This document shows positions 1-13,589 of a stretch of DNA of 64,000 nt, piece by piece. Position numbers and translations under genes: made by a program. Every line of letters begins with the position of its first letter. The first letter of the stretch is position 1. This DNA comes from Amphimedon queenslandica (Eukaryota > Porifera > Demospongiae > Haplosclerida > Niphatidae), in contig NW_003546282.1 in the NCBI RefSeq assembly GCF_000090795.2, positions 239,424 to 303,423 on the forward strand, in the 5' to 3' direction. Under the pieces are notes generated by a model that was given only the letters and a program-made list of their open reading frames with translations, ran no database searches and was not told the DNA's origin.

Positions 1-440
1 ATACCTACATCCACTAATGCCAAGATACAACACATACTCACGTGAAGCATGAAATACAGACACACACAGACAGAGACAGACAAATATACGAGTGATTGAA
101 TAACGGAACATAATTAATGTGGAATATTTCAGAAACAAGCCTGAGCAAGTACATCATAATGTAACCTAATAGCTGAACAGTGACCAGCACAGCATGACTT
201 GCATTAACACGTACAGTACTTGTACAGTTAGTACAAAGTAACTACTACTTTTACTGAAATGATCATGTTTTGCAACTAAGAGTAAAGCATCTTTCCCTGT
301 TACAGACCCATGTTTTTACACGTGAAAGTGTTCAACTAGTAAATCTGAAGTTGTGAGGGCGTGATCTCAAAATATGTTATAGTAACAGGTTATATAATAA
401 CTATCAATCAGTGTGGGGGTGTACATAAGATTAGGGATAC

Positions 441-516
441 CTTTAGTGTGAGTATGGCTGTATGGACTGCATCATCAATCTCAAGGTCATCATTGTATCT
501 AATAACAACAACAAAA

Positions 517-572
<56 letters not shown>

Positions 573-3500
573 GTGTACATTAGAAACAAGAATCAAGAAC
601 ACTGTCTTATAAAGTAATAAAACCCATAGACCCATTCACACATGTACATACTAAAAGGTACATGTACTATTGGATGCAAGTGCAGCATTTCTTGCTTAGC
701 ACAAAAGCATGAGAAAAGAGCAGGTCAAGAGGATTAGATCAAGGATCATGATGATCTCAAGATCTAATTATAGTAACAAATTAAAGTTAATTATCGTAAC
801 AATTAGCATAAGTTTCATGAGTAAGATGACAAGAGGGTTATAATCATAATTAATCAAAGCATTATGATCCCAGCTATTATTTACTACTATTATTATTATC
901 ATTAGTAACCACACAATACTCACCTTTTCTCAAGAAATGTCTTTCCATTGATGTAGTTCTTTCCCATTGCAGTCGCCTTCCATGCAAAATACGCCCCCTA
1001 GGATACATCAACAATAAACTGACCTTTACATGTACTGCTACAAATGTACACGTACTCTATCTACCACTACATGGACAAAAACTACACTGTTACACACATC
1101 AATACAAAAACTCACCCTCAAATACATGAAGCAGTAAAACTACATCCCATTTGGCATGTACACGTACATGTACATGTGTTACAAGTACATGTACTTTACA
1201 GGCTCAGTTGATAAAGGTTTTGATGAGTTACACACGTGTACATGTGTATTAATGTCATTTAGAACTTTCCTAAAAATCCCCTCAAAGCTCAATTGAAATT
1301 CCATGCATTTTAAAGGCATTAACAGTACATGTACGTGTATAAATGTACTAAGAACTCACGGATGGATCACATTGATAAAGGTAAGGTTTATCCTCATCAA
1401 AGCCAGCAATTAGTAATGAGACACCAAATGGTCTTACTCCCCTATAGCAGATACAAATGTAGATGCAATGAATAATGAGTGTGTATAACAATAGCAGAGT
1501 GAGATAGACAATTATAAATCCAAAAACTAAATTGAATTGAAGTAAAAGTTCACTCGCTTCACAAAAAAGTTCAATTAGCAATGAAAGATCAGAGAGAGAG
1601 GGAGAGAGGAAGAGAGAAGTTTCTAAGACAATTATAATGAATGGGTCAGTAAAGGTACAATGATAGTCTAGACTTGTATAGATGTACATATGTATATAAT
1701 CATGATGTGGGCTATCAAAGAAGAGCCATTTTATGTAGGAATGTCATCAGAACATAGCTATGCTGAGAAATAAAACACCACGCCTCATTTAACACACATA
1801 CAATCATAGCCAAAACATCCTCTGAGTTTGCCACAAGGAGTAAAAGGCTTAGATATAAGATATCACTCATTATGGTGTAATCATAATAAGGAGTTCAGGA
1901 ATATATATTCCCCCACCCACCCAACACAGTGAACTTTGCTACCACTCCCTCTCTCTCTGTGTCTCCCCATAACCAATAAACACTCATTCCTCTCTCCCTC
2001 CCCCTCTCTCTCTCTTACCCTGATTGAGTGTATTCTTGCATTACAGCTGCCACCTTTTGGACCAGCTGTGAGACTGGTATTGACTCATGATAAGTATACT
2101 CGTATTTTACTGCAATCTTCCTTGCTTTACGTACCAGTAATCTAAAAATACAATAAAGCATTATTAAAAGAGACAAATATTCTACAAACAGCAATAGAAA
2201 CTGAATTTAAAAACTTAACCACATCCAACACTTAAAAGTACACCCTCTAAATCAAACAAATCTTATTTCAAGCTTACATGAAGCAGCTGCATAATGAAGG
2301 GCATACTGTATACTTCATTAAACATTGTCCTAACTACTGCATCAGCTATATAGTGCTAATGCCAGGTGAATAAAAGTATGTATGTACATGTACATGTGCA
2401 TTTGTGTCTATACATATACTGTACTAGCCTAAAGTCTGGCCCCATTCCACTGTACACCATTCCAATCTTAGAATTAATTGGCTCGACCTACAAAAAGACA
2501 CAGTCAGCATTGAAATGATAAATATTTCCTTAAAAAAGAGATTTAAACAAAGAAAGAATGAATTAAGAGCTCCCTTTCATGTACATGTAAATACAACAGG
2601 TATCACTACAATAGCCAGAGCCCGGTTGAGCTCAGATATGTGATACATGTACATCATAAGCCGACGAATATGTAATTGAATCAAGGAACAAAAACAATCA
2701 GAACCAGACCACAATAGGGAGGACACATCATTAATTATGCAATCGAAATACACTGTAAAATAGCCTATAGACAAATCATCACGTATACGTGTATACAATG
2801 ATTTCAATGTTAGGCCATATAATGGGAATGGCATGTGCGGTACTATAGCTAGTATCACCATATATGTCTTTTTCAGGTTGTACGTGTACATGGAATATTG
2901 GAAGTAATGTTCGGCAATATAAATATAACACAATTAATGATACTAATATATAGTGTGACATGGAAGTATTGAAATTTCTAGTGAAGGTACATACTGAACA
3001 TGTACAGACTAAGAGGCTTCACCACACACACCAAATGACTCTGCTATTAAATAAGAAATAAAAAATATAAGACATAAGTACATGTACATGGTCGATCTGT
3101 GAGGCATGTTTGTGTGTGGGTGTGGGTGTGTCTGTGTGTGCGTTCAATACAAATAGAGATTAGATTATGTCAGTGAGTGGCTTTAAGGATATGACATATA
3201 TATATGGAGTAACAGGATGTAACACACAGACAGAGGAGATGCACATATAGATGTAAGTATATTAGCACAGTACTGTGATCTCAGTCTCAACTCAATCCCT
3301 GTCAGGATATTAATAGTTAAAATATTAACATTATGTCACACTAATATTATTAAAGTTATGCCTGTATTTGGTTGTTGTAGTAGGTCTGAAGATCTAAGGT
3401 TTCAAACAGTATAATAATTAGGAGTAGTGGATTTTACCACTAGGAAATTCCAAGGAAGATCTAAGCAAGATTTTACCAGAATGTTATCCAACATACCAGA

Positions 3501-6500
3501 AGTGTTGATGGATAAAAATCAATTGAATTATTGACTATAAATAGACTTAAAAATGCTCTTGCATTCTCCAGATGAGAAACTACCAGCAACACGTGTGTGT
3601 ATCTTAATTGTGACTCTCATTTGACTGCATGTGCAATAGTAAAGAGTGCATGACTACATACCATTATACCTAGAAATATTAAAGGGGAATTACATTTAAT
3701 AAAGGAAGGTTGATAGTATACTAATATCAGCTCAATTTGTTTCATTCTTCGGACGCGTGGCTTACATGTATATACTACTGATTGCACATTTTTCATTAAT
3801 TGCATTTAGTTACATACTTACGAAAGTATGCATGTATACATGTTACTAAATATAGTTATTAATAATTATTACTACTATACCATATAAGGTCGCATGCAAC
3901 CAACAGGATATTATTGAAACATTAAATGAAATAATTTTGATACTAGGAGGATTCAGTGCAGGCTATTTACAGGCATATGAATGGGTTCATGTCCTTCAGG
4001 TAATAAATATCACACAATATGTCACATCCTGATCCTGCCTTATATAAAAATTATAATCATGATGCATGTAAGCTATGCCTGCTATAGTGGGTTGATCTAA
4101 GCCAGATAACTGGATGTTTATTAGAGACAGGTCACATGTCAGTACTGGAACTATATCCAGTGAAATATATGTACATGTAAATATGTAAGACTGTGAGGAA
4201 GGAAGAGGCCAGCTATAGTGCAGAATCAGGTTACAAAACATGAACTGTATACACACCTACAGTGTATATATATGTACACATGTACATATAAATCAGGTAC
4301 TGATTTCCAGTCTATCACAATGTGTATTGTCTTAAGAGCTGGGATTGATATCATATCCAAGAACACGTGCAAGTGTCAAAAATAGATAATCGGATCACTC
4401 CAGTCAGCGGAAGCAAGCGACCATTAATACTACCTTATCACATGCCTTCAAGTGCATAATGAAAGACGATTTGGAAATAGGAAGTTTTTGACTAGTATGG
4501 TATATTAGGATGGGATAACCTGAGGTACTCAAATCATGAGACTTTGACTGATAAAGACTGTTAGGTTTACAGTACAGTGAGGTAGCTAAGATAGTGATGA
4601 AGATAATCTGACAAACATGACTATAGATGTCATGCACAGTGCATTCCAGAAATAGCTATTGTACTAGACGAATGTAGATCAAAGGGGCGAGCCTAAGCAA
4701 GCTGCAGATTATGTGCTGTACGATCTAAATGTCTGAGCAAGCAAAGCAATTTCTGCAGCAATTAAAGTTATATTGATTATAGTTTGAAGCAGTCACTGAA
4801 CAAATCACATTTAAAGAAGATTTTACATCTGCTTTGTTAACCTAGTAGAGAACTTAGAAGCATCACCTAGAACAGATCTCATTATGCAGCCTAGCAGCTG
4901 CATGCAGCTTTCTCACTTGCAGCATTCAACTTATCAAAGTCCTTTATATCAAGAAAAAAGGTTTTATATATGCTTTTCTAACCTTTCTTCTTGCTAGGGA
5001 AGTCTTTGGACAGCAGTTCAATCTTATCTTGCTGACCTTTTGCTGCAAATAAGCTCAAAGTTGCTGATAGCCGTCATTTATTCATTGTGACCACACCCAC
5101 TTTCAATGAAGATTAGGCTATTTAACTTTAATAATAGTTAGACGACCCTATCATGATGCCCGTGCATACATACATACAGATGCTTTCTCATCTTAGTAGT
5201 GGGCCGAGCAGCTGTACAGTATAACCTCAATTATCTGGACCTCGATTATCCGGATCCTCGATTATCCGGACTCTGAAATCATGACCGGAAGTGACCACGT
5301 GGTGCCTTAAATTCACTTAATTAGAGTATATGGTATTATAAAATGGCTGCTTTCTACACAAAGTAGCTTGTTTAGCACTGGAATGCTGCTGATTAATGGC
5401 TTCCTACTAGTAACAAGGCTTGGATTTAGCCTCCTTATGGCTGATTAAGGCTCAAGCTTTTCTTTGGAGTAAGTATATGAAGGTTTTGAAGGTAATTTCA
5501 ATTATCCGGACTTTTCACTTATCCGGACCCATCCGGACCACCTGATGGACAAAGGGGTCCGGATAATCGATGTTATACTGTACTTACGGTGTATGTGTAA
5601 GCATGCATAGCCAGTTCTCTGGGTTTTATATTTCGTTCAATCAATCAAAATTAAGGTGTCAATAATGTAAAGCGTATTTTTAAATTGCAAAATATGGAAC
5701 TCCTAAATATAACTGGCTATAGCTACCGTAGGTCGGGATATATTCGCGGCTGCAATTATTCGCGGTCATAAAAAATTCAATTAAAAACCATGGAAACTGT
5801 TAGAGCATTGCTATGACAATTAAGACCACGTGTTTAGTGTTCAGCTATTCATCTGTTCTTTAGCAGCTATAGTGGAGCCATTCACCAATAGCGAGTCCTT
5901 CTCTATCTGTTAACTTCTTGTATGGACCGCTACCTCTGAGCTCTTTCAGCCTCTTTGCTGCAAATTGTTGCTGGTCCGTGTGCTGGTGATAATAAACCAC
6001 GCCCAAGTCAATAAACACTAACTAGAATAGGTGGAGAGTCCCAAAATACGGCGAGGCACGAGTTCTGAAAAGAACCGGTAAAGCAGTTCCAAAGAGCCCA
6101 AGGCTTAGTGACACAAGAAGAACAAGAGCTCAAGAACACTGCAGCAAGGTGCTTTTCTTCACTATCGCGCCATTTTCAATTAAAATAACACCTCGGTTTC
6201 CATGGTTTTTAATTGAAATTTTTTATGACCGCGAATAATTGCAGCCGCAAATATATCCCGACCTATGGTATAACAGCCAGAAGATAATTTATTAATTTTT
6301 AGTACTACATGTATACGCAGTAATTTTCGTGGTGTGTTGATTTTCGTTATTTTCGTGCTCACCTTAAATCCACAAATTTAAACCACCTCTAATCCCATTC
6401 TATTGCATGTAGACTGTGGCCAGAACACGAAAATTAGCTCACATGAATATTAACTTTTGAGCACATTTCATTCAAAATATGAAATTTTAAACACTCGAAA

Positions 6501-9500
6501 ATTTGAACGTACATGTATATGGCATTCAGAAATGCTATGACTGGCTTATATTAACATTTAAGCTACATTATAAATTCATTTTTAAATAAAATACATGAAA
6601 TTGTTGAAGGGATGATAATAATAATCCTTTTAGATTACCTTAAAATAATACAATAAAAATAATAAACAAACTAGAGTAGACAGACCAGTAAACAAAGGAA
6701 ATATTAATAACAGTCAATACTGAGCATGAGCACAAATATCTAATTGTCAAATCCGCTAAAATCCCCCTAACAAATTATGTAATATAACGACACATCACTT
6801 CCACTAATTAAACTCAAGACTATATTTCCTAATCTAATGACAATTCATTTATGGATATCAATCATGGAAGCCAGCTCTCTTTCATCTGTTAAACAGATGA
6901 TATGATTGTTATCAGGACCGGGTCAGGGGTGACCCTGACAAAATAAAGTATTTATAAACAAATACATACCTAACATTACATAACACAGGTGGCATATTAC
7001 ACCTAGCTATATACAGTTCCTACAACAGTCTCTGGTTAATGGAAGCACAACTGAGCATTATGTAAGAATAATAATAATGTGCTTCATTCTAGCCTATAGA
7101 CATTTCCACTTCCTCAGTTGGGACACAGTATACACGGACTCATGTACATGTATATACACATGTAACGTTAAGCCAACAAAAGTGGCCACCTGACTGGCAG
7201 GACTATCATCATTAATGAAATGATCAACTTGTAAGTTGCATGAACAGTACTCAATCCAGCGGAACTTAAACTATTACTGACTATAATAAGAGAATTATAT
7301 AATTCATTTCCAAATTAATGTTTTACTGATTCAGTTCATGTCTACTAAACATAAGCCGATAATGATAGCACTACACAAGCAAAGGTATAATTATTTTGAT
7401 TCGATAGACAATGGCTCAGTCAAACTAGCAATCTTTCTAGTAATAATCTTTTACTGCGAATTACAGTCCACACATGTTTAGCGTGTATTACATGCAGCAA
7501 AAACATGCTTACATGTACAGATATTCACTGTAATAGTACATCTCTTATATAGTTGCATTGTGAGCATTGTACTCTGCTGCTGCTGTGGTGGCTAATGGTG
7601 AGAGACTGCTCAGTGTACATGTAATTGAATCAGGCAGCATGGTTCAGTGATAACTATTAAACTGGTGCGGTGATATCATCTCATTATGTGTCAATAATAT
7701 TGTACATTATAGCCTTTGGTCCCTTTCAGGGCTGTTATTGTAAGTTTCTAACGATATCACATAACAATTCCAACCTATCACTAGACAATGACTGTCATAC
7801 CAGCAACTAGCTGTCATCCAAACACGGAGAGAGAGAGAGAGAGAGGGGGGGGGAGGGGTGCAGATTTGGGCCAGCTGATAAGCAAGAGTTAGATGCATTC
7901 ATAATACTTAAAGTTAATTTCTACAGACACAAATACATCTACATGCACCTAAAGTTAAAGATACACGCACACAGACAGACAGACCTTGTTGATTGAATGA
8001 TTCTCATACAGTGGTGACTTTTGCTTCTTCTCTACAGCAATGACAATTCCATTCTTTGCTAAAAAAAATAATGAAAAAAAAAATCGATAAATGTACAGTA
8101 GAACACTACGAGTCAATATAGCATTAGTATCATCCATTTCCAAATTACGTCAATTATATATAAAACGGTGCAGCTGTGCATTTAAATAGAGGCATCATTA
8201 TAGTCAGCAGAATAACCGCTGTATGTATAAGTGCAGCAGAATTAAGAGTGCAGTATATGTACCTGTGTGACAATCACAACTGATATCATACAGTAACTGC
8301 ATATCGATTGTAAGAAAATACTGTTAGATACTGTTAGCTCATAAACTAACTGGAAGCTTACAAAGAATGTGTACATTTACCTATAAACTACATGTAACAC
8401 AATGTACAAGGTTGCTGATGATGTAACTAATTGAGACCAAAGGGTATAATGGATCAGAGGGTATAGGCCCACATTATTAATTTATGATAAATCAAGTGTC
8501 AACCATATATAAACAGATGCCATTAGAGGCAGGTGACACAACACTTCTCCTAGGAAGTATTAACAATAGAGCCAATCGGTTAATTGGATCATAAAGATGT
8601 GTGTAATTCATGTAGGTGTTGAATTAAGCCCTAGAGGCAAAAGATTAGATATGTACATGTACATGCATACATGTACATGTACATGTACATGTACATGTAC
8701 ATGTAGCATTAAAAATGATATGCTGTGGAAAGAGGTTACACATTCCATTGAATGTTAAAAAAATAAACAAATCAATGATAATTAAATAGAGAGTGAGGTC
8801 AGTGGTTCAAGCTCTGATGTGTCCTAAAGGTCAATTTATTGATGCATTAGAAACTGACCCTCGGACTAATGAACCAAATGTACAGGATATGGATACATGT
8901 ACGTGTATCGTGTCAATTTCAATCATAATTAGATTTTTAATTAATGACTTTTTAAAGTTGCTCCAAAATCAGGTCAAAGTCCCTGTACTATAGTACATGG
9001 TCTCAGGCCAAATTTTGCCAAATTGGAAAGGAGAGAATTTTCCATTTTTATTATGTTTTCTGATGCATATACATGTACTTATGTTGCGTAGAAAGTTTGA
9101 GTTGATTCCGATCAAAATTGGATTTTTTATGAATTTTTAAAGTTGCTCCAAAATTGGGCCAAAGTCCCTGTACTATAGTACATGGTCTCGGGCCAAATTT
9201 TGTCAAAAATGAAAAGGAGAGAATTCTCCATTTTAATAATGTTTTCTGATGCATATACATGTACTTATGTTGTGTAGAAGGTTTGAGCTGATTCCAATCA
9301 AATTTGGATTTTTTTACGAATTTAAAAGTAACTCGACATGCTTTTAACACATGAAGTTTGAGTTGATTCAATTAATTTTTAATTTAACAAAACATAATAC
9401 CAAGTTTCAAAATCAACCAAAACGCCCCAATTTTTATCACATAAAGAACCACTAAAACTTCATGCATCAGAAGAGAAAGGGGAAGACCAGTTGAATGGAC

Positions 9501-9716
9501 ATAATTTAATTGTATTTTTACCCCCTTAATGATGGGCATTAATTAGAATACCTTTAATTCCAACAGACGGAGCTCCACTCGCCACTGCTTGCAAAGCATA
9601 TTCTATCTGCACTAGTTTACCGGATGGACTAGAAGAGACGAAGGATAAAATACCAGCTATTCTTTTCCCTCCCTTTACCTGAACGTAGTTAAACTAAAAC
9701 TGTATTTTTCTGTCAT
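441..9716 (-). CDS. PSMA2: Proteasome subunit alpha type-2 (partial, C-terminus outside window)
   Basis: Structural alpha2 subunit of the 20S proteasome core, which helps form the gated outer ring. Eight exons, read from high to low coordinate: 9716-9679, 9628-9552, 8058-7985, 2487-2429, 2141-2019, 1441-1360, 997-924, 498-441. They give 195 codons in phase. The start is [12 protein letters not shown], then the family signature [13 protein letters not shown], the GAPSVGIK segment, [10 protein letters not shown], and [19 protein letters not shown], matching v-type alpha2 subunits nearly end to end. About 39 residues of a normal 234-residue protein are missing because the window starts inside the last intron. 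The intron after 2429 has a GC donor (GCTAGT). The 5.5 kb intron 2488-7984 is unusual for this locus and carries inverted-repeat elements. The start codon lies 91 bp from that of SNX4 on the opposite strand. The family call is very secure. Confidence 0.96.
521..570. repeat. AAT microsatellite
   Basis: About 16 pure triplets in the intron just upstream of PSMA2 exon 498-441. Confidence 0.85.
5217..5580. mobile_element. Pogo/Tigger-like MITE
   Basis: 364 bp in the long PSMA2 intron. The left end CAGTATAACCTCAATTATCT and right end GATAATCGATGTTATACTG are inverted copies, with more internal ATTATCCGGAC motifs. TA flanks both sides (5215-5216, 5581-5582). CAGT ends with repeated TTATCCGGA and TA targets are typical of pogo/Tigger non-autonomous elements. 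No transposase. Confidence 0.88.
5726..6268. mobile_element. Foldback element with about 72-bp inverted arms
   Basis: 543 bp, with TA at each end. The left arm CCGTAGGTCGGGATATATTC runs on through CGCGGCTGCAATTATTCGCG and ends near ACCATGGAAAC. The right arm 6197-6268 is its near-perfect inverse, ending CCCGACCTATGG. The interior carries an open minus-strand stretch of about 42 codons (5860-5985). The TA target and TACCGTA-like end suggest a mariner-type origin. Confidence 0.85.
8640..8705. repeat. (ACATGT)n palindromic hexamer array
   Basis: About eight near-contiguous TACATG/ACATGT units in a PSMA2 intron; the longest pure run of a motif that recurs throughout the window. Confidence 0.85.
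8940..9330 (+). repeat. 186-bp palindrome-bearing repeat, two tandem copies
   Basis: Plus-oriented pair in PSMA2 intron 2 with CCTGTACTATAGTACATGG and the AGAAAGTTTGAGTTGATTCC block. The palindrome's right half is changed to CATGG in both copies. Confidence 0.88.
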
Positions 9717-9807
9717 GATTACACGAGGCAAGTCTTAAAATTTTTGACGGGAAGCCATGTAAAATTTTGAAGTACAAGACCCCGCCTCTTATACCACGCC
9801 CATTAAA

Positions 9808-12800
9808 ATGGCTGCCGAGGAGACCCCAGAGGGCTCTTCGTGGCAAGAGATTGACTCGCCTCCTTTCAAGCAAGCAGTGTCTGACCTTCGCTTTGTAAAC
9901 ATATCCATAAAATGCTACGAGAAGAAGACCGGGAGCGGCTTCAAGGAGGAGTACTACGCGTACAAAATACTTGCCATGTGAGCTCCTGGAAGCAAGCCAC
10001 ATTTTAGCTCTGTTTGTTATTAATTAAAACAATTTGTGTTTATTTTCAGTTTGTCAAAGACTGATGGAGATGAGACAGAGCCCAGCTCCTCCTCTCGGAC
10101 TCGTTATGAGACCTGGAGGCGTTACAGTGAATTTGAGATGCTCAGAAACTTTATGCAATTTGTCTACCCACACGTGAGTGGGAAGGACAAAAAATTATTA
10201 TTATAATGACAATGATTTTTAATTATTTTTAGGTTGTGATGCCACCACTTCCGGAGAAAGCTGTGAGGTTTTTTGTTGTTGTTGTGTTTTTTGTTCGTGT
10301 CAATTTTCACATAATTAGCAATTTAGCATCAACTGTATCCGTTCCAATGTACATGTTTACAGATTGAGTTATTTAAAAATGATTGCTTTTATCTGAATAA
10401 TAATAAATGTGTTGGATTTCATCATTTTCTGCTAAGTACTAAATACATGTTTGCTATTAAAGAATTTATTTTTAATATTACTCAAATTAATTATTTTCGG
10501 CATATGATGAAATATATTTACACAGATCAGGGGAAGTGCCAATTTACTGAACAAGATCACCTTCTCAGGCGAAGACGTTGAGTTTCTTCTCCAGAGGCAG
10601 CATGCACTAGAAGTAGGAAATTGTAGTTATTGTATTGTAAAATTTTTACTTAATTTTTTTATCATTTATTTGAAAGATTTTTTTAGTTAGAATATCTCGT
10701 CATCCAGTTCTATCAAAGAATGTGTGGTTTCACGAGTTTTTAAAAACCGTAAGTTTTTTAGGCATGTTTTTTATTAGCTGGGTGTGTGGGAGGGATTTTT
10801 GATTTGAAATAACCTTGATAATTATGAGAAGTTGAAAAATTATAATTATTTTTGTGATAGGTCAGTTGGAAAGAGAAGTTGCTCCAAAGTGGCTACAATG
10901 GAAAAGTATTTTAATAATATTTTGTGTTATTGTACTGATGGAATAGCAGAATTTATGCATTTTACTTCTACCGTTCACACACTTTAGGGCAGCGAGACAT
11001 TATTCCAGTCGTTATCTCTCCAACTCTCTAAGCATGGTCCAGACAGGTATGCTCTAGATTATTTCATTACGTCAGAGTTTTGACTGAACTGCGAGTGTTA
11101 TGAAATTTCACTGGTGTTAAGTTTGCTACTACAAGACTTAGTGTGTCGATATTTTTATTGTTTTTTTTTATTTTCCAGTCGTTTCCAAGATGCTAAAGCA
11201 TATGCTACAGATCTTGACACTATTCTTAGAACAATTCTTGAAATTAGACAAGTGAGTCACATAATTAAAAAAAAAATAGCTCCATCATGTGCATAATACA
11301 TTTTATTGTATTTTAGAAGTTGAATTCTTCCATGACATCTTTGTATAAAGTTCACAGTAATTATGGAAGAATCTTCAAGTCAGTTATAAGATAAAGCTAC
11401 ATGGATATCTTGTTCTTTTAAAAAAAACTCTTCCTGTACTTTCCCTCCCTTTCTCTCCTCTCCCTCTCTAGTGAGATGAGTCTGGTTGAAGATAAACTAG
11501 GTACTCCACTGCAAGTTGCTTCAGGTTGCCTTGACAAGTAAATGACTCTAGCTCACGATATCACAGTGAAAATTAATGTCTTTTAATATATCTGCATTGA
11601 TTGGTTCTATGAAAGCATAGCTATAGGAGATATTATGATAGCTATAGACTAGTTTATTATAATGCAGTTTTTAATTTATAGTTTAAGTTTTTTGTAGCCC
11701 ATTGTTTATTGCTGTATAATCTTTGGATCTTCTCGATGTACATTTTTACTTAATGTCTCTCTCTCTCTCTTTTGCTGCCCGCCCCTTTTATAGCTATGCA
11801 GATTCCAGTGATAGTTATTTTAATGAAGAGGAAAGTCGTTTTTATCTTCCAATTAAAGAGTACATTGGATTTTCTGAGAGCCTAAAGTGTGTAGTCAAAA
11901 AAACTATGGATTCCATTTTTTCATGAAATTAACTCATGTTTTAACTAAGGTCACTCACTAGACGGCATGAAGTGCTGCAGAAGCAGCTGGAAAAGGCGGA
12001 GGAGTTGGTGTCCAGTAGAGCCGAATCACGGAATACTTTACTGAAGAATGTAAGTCAGGGAAATTTGCATTACATTTTATGAGGATTAAGATTAAAAAAT
12101 TGCTATCAATTAGTAATGAAACTTTGCACTTTTAAGATTGAGACATGTTTTATGTTGCGTAGAAAGTTTGAGCTGGTTCCAATTAAATATGGACTTTTTA
12201 CGAATTAGTTGCTCTAAAATCAGGCAAAAGTCACAGGTTTTTTGCTTGTCATGGATTTCATGACAATGGAATGAATGGGTTTTTGCTTGTCACGGATTTT
12301 GTGACAATGGAACGAATGGGTTTTTGCTTGTCACGGATTTTGTGACAATGGAACTAATGGGTTTTTGCTTGTTACATTCATACACTGTACCTAGTACCTA
12401 CATTCTTATGATGATAATGTTCACTTATTCATGTATCACGTTGCATTGTTAGAACCCTGAAGAGGGTGGGACTGGCGGAAAGAAGTTTTCATTTAAGAGT
12501 CTCTCTGCTCGTCTCCGTGGTGAGGACATCTCGTACGAAGGACAGAAAGCAACTGCAGAGAGAGAACTAACTGACGCTGAAGAAGCACTCACAGACATAC
12601 AGAAAGAGTTTGAGTATGTAGTAGGAGTAGGACATTAATTTTTCTTCACTCTCTCTTCTCGTTATTTTCACGTGTCTCTATATGTTACTTTCCTTCTCTT
12701 TTCTAGCGAGTTCACTCGTGATGCTTTACAAGAATTAGAAAACTTCAATGATCAAAAGTTTGGTGACTTCCGTAGCATGCTGATAAATTATGTTCAGCTC

Positions 12801-13589
12801 CAGCTTCACATTCACAAGAAAGTAAGACTCGAAACTACATGTACATGTACATGCATTTGCAGCTGCTCCATCAACAGTTGTATGGTATCCAACCAATTGC
12901 ACATTTCTTAATTTGCTTATGTGTATCAGTTGGTTAGAACTTTGTCACAAGAAGATTTACTAGACTCTGTCATCATTACTCATAGCAGGATTTAGTGCCT
13001 CAAGTTCAGTGTGACATCTTAGCATGATCTAACCAGTTTTGTATTCCTTCCTCTTATAATACATACAGTGTTGAGTTCCTGTGGCACATGACATGACTCA
13101 GGGCTGTATCCTTTATGTAACTAAATAAAACCAATACTTCAGTATATTTTTGTTTTTCTTTAAGCGTGTGGTCAATATTGTTATGATAACCATTGGGCCC
13201 TCATGTGGGATATCCTTGTACATCTATCAATGTTTTTTGACTCGCTTAAAGATAGTCAGTTGGACTCGTTTGTTGGTTGTTAAAGTGTTGGTTATTGTAA
13301 GTGTTATAAGTACACAGTCCAGGTGTCCTTATTGGCTGCTTACTGCTGTCATTTGCTGTACACTTTTCAAAACTTGAGGACCTAGATATATACCTTTATT
13401 CCGGTCTTTGTCGTGATTTTTTTGTTTAACATCTTGTACCATTTTGATTGTACATTGAATTTGTATAACGTTTCTGGTCCCTCTTGTATAACTACTGTTT
13501 TAGAAAACAATTTATTTTATATTTTTTCTACTTCTCAGGGCATGACTACGTGGCAGAGAATAAAAGACGGTTTTGAGACTGAGAATTGA
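9808..13589 (+). CDS. SNX4: Sorting nexin 4-like PX-BAR protein
   Basis: Endosomal sorting nexin. In known animals it binds PI3P through a PX domain and bends recycling-endosome membrane as a BAR dimer. Fifteen exons: 9808-9977, 10050-10173, 10233-10262, 10526-10622, 10687-10748, 10861-10905, 10988-11046, 11179-11251, 11317-11378, 11472-11537, 11794-11886, 11950-12049, 12453-12613, 12707-12821, 13539-13589, giving 435 residues (human about 450). The PX domain, roughly 25-165, shows WRRYSEFEMLRNF and VVMPPLPEKA, which carry the phosphoinositide-contacting RR/YSEF and proline-loop elements. The BAR region follows (AKAYATDLDTILRTILEI, SLTRRHEVLQKQLEKAEELV, FSFKSLSARLRGED, a match to the FSLKGMTTKLFG motif of SNX4). 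All splice phases agree. The shortest introns are about 60 nt. It shares a 91-bp bidirectional promoter interval with PSMA2. The donors of exons 3 and 4 were chosen by homology and phase. Confidence 0.93.
12148..12375 (+). repeat. 186-bp repeat fragment fused to a 45-bp tandem repeat
   Basis: In SNX4 intron 12. A partial copy of the 186-bp repeat is followed by three to four copies of a unit of about 45 bp containing GTTTTTGCTTGTCACGGATT and TGTGACAATGGAACGAATGG. Confidence 0.82.

Larger units (their letters stand above)
2488..7984. other. 5.5 kb PSMA2 intron
   Basis: Longest intron in the window. It holds the two inverted-repeat elements at 5217 and 5726, ACATGT clusters, and otherwise AT-rich unique sequence. 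No nested gene or exon-like segment was recognised apart from the short open stretch inside the foldback element. Confidence 0.55.

Noticed and set aside
9051-9371. 106-codon frame in PSMA2 intron 2
   Set aside because: Arises from two copies of the 186-bp repeat read in one frame; the same repeat elsewhere does not keep it open.
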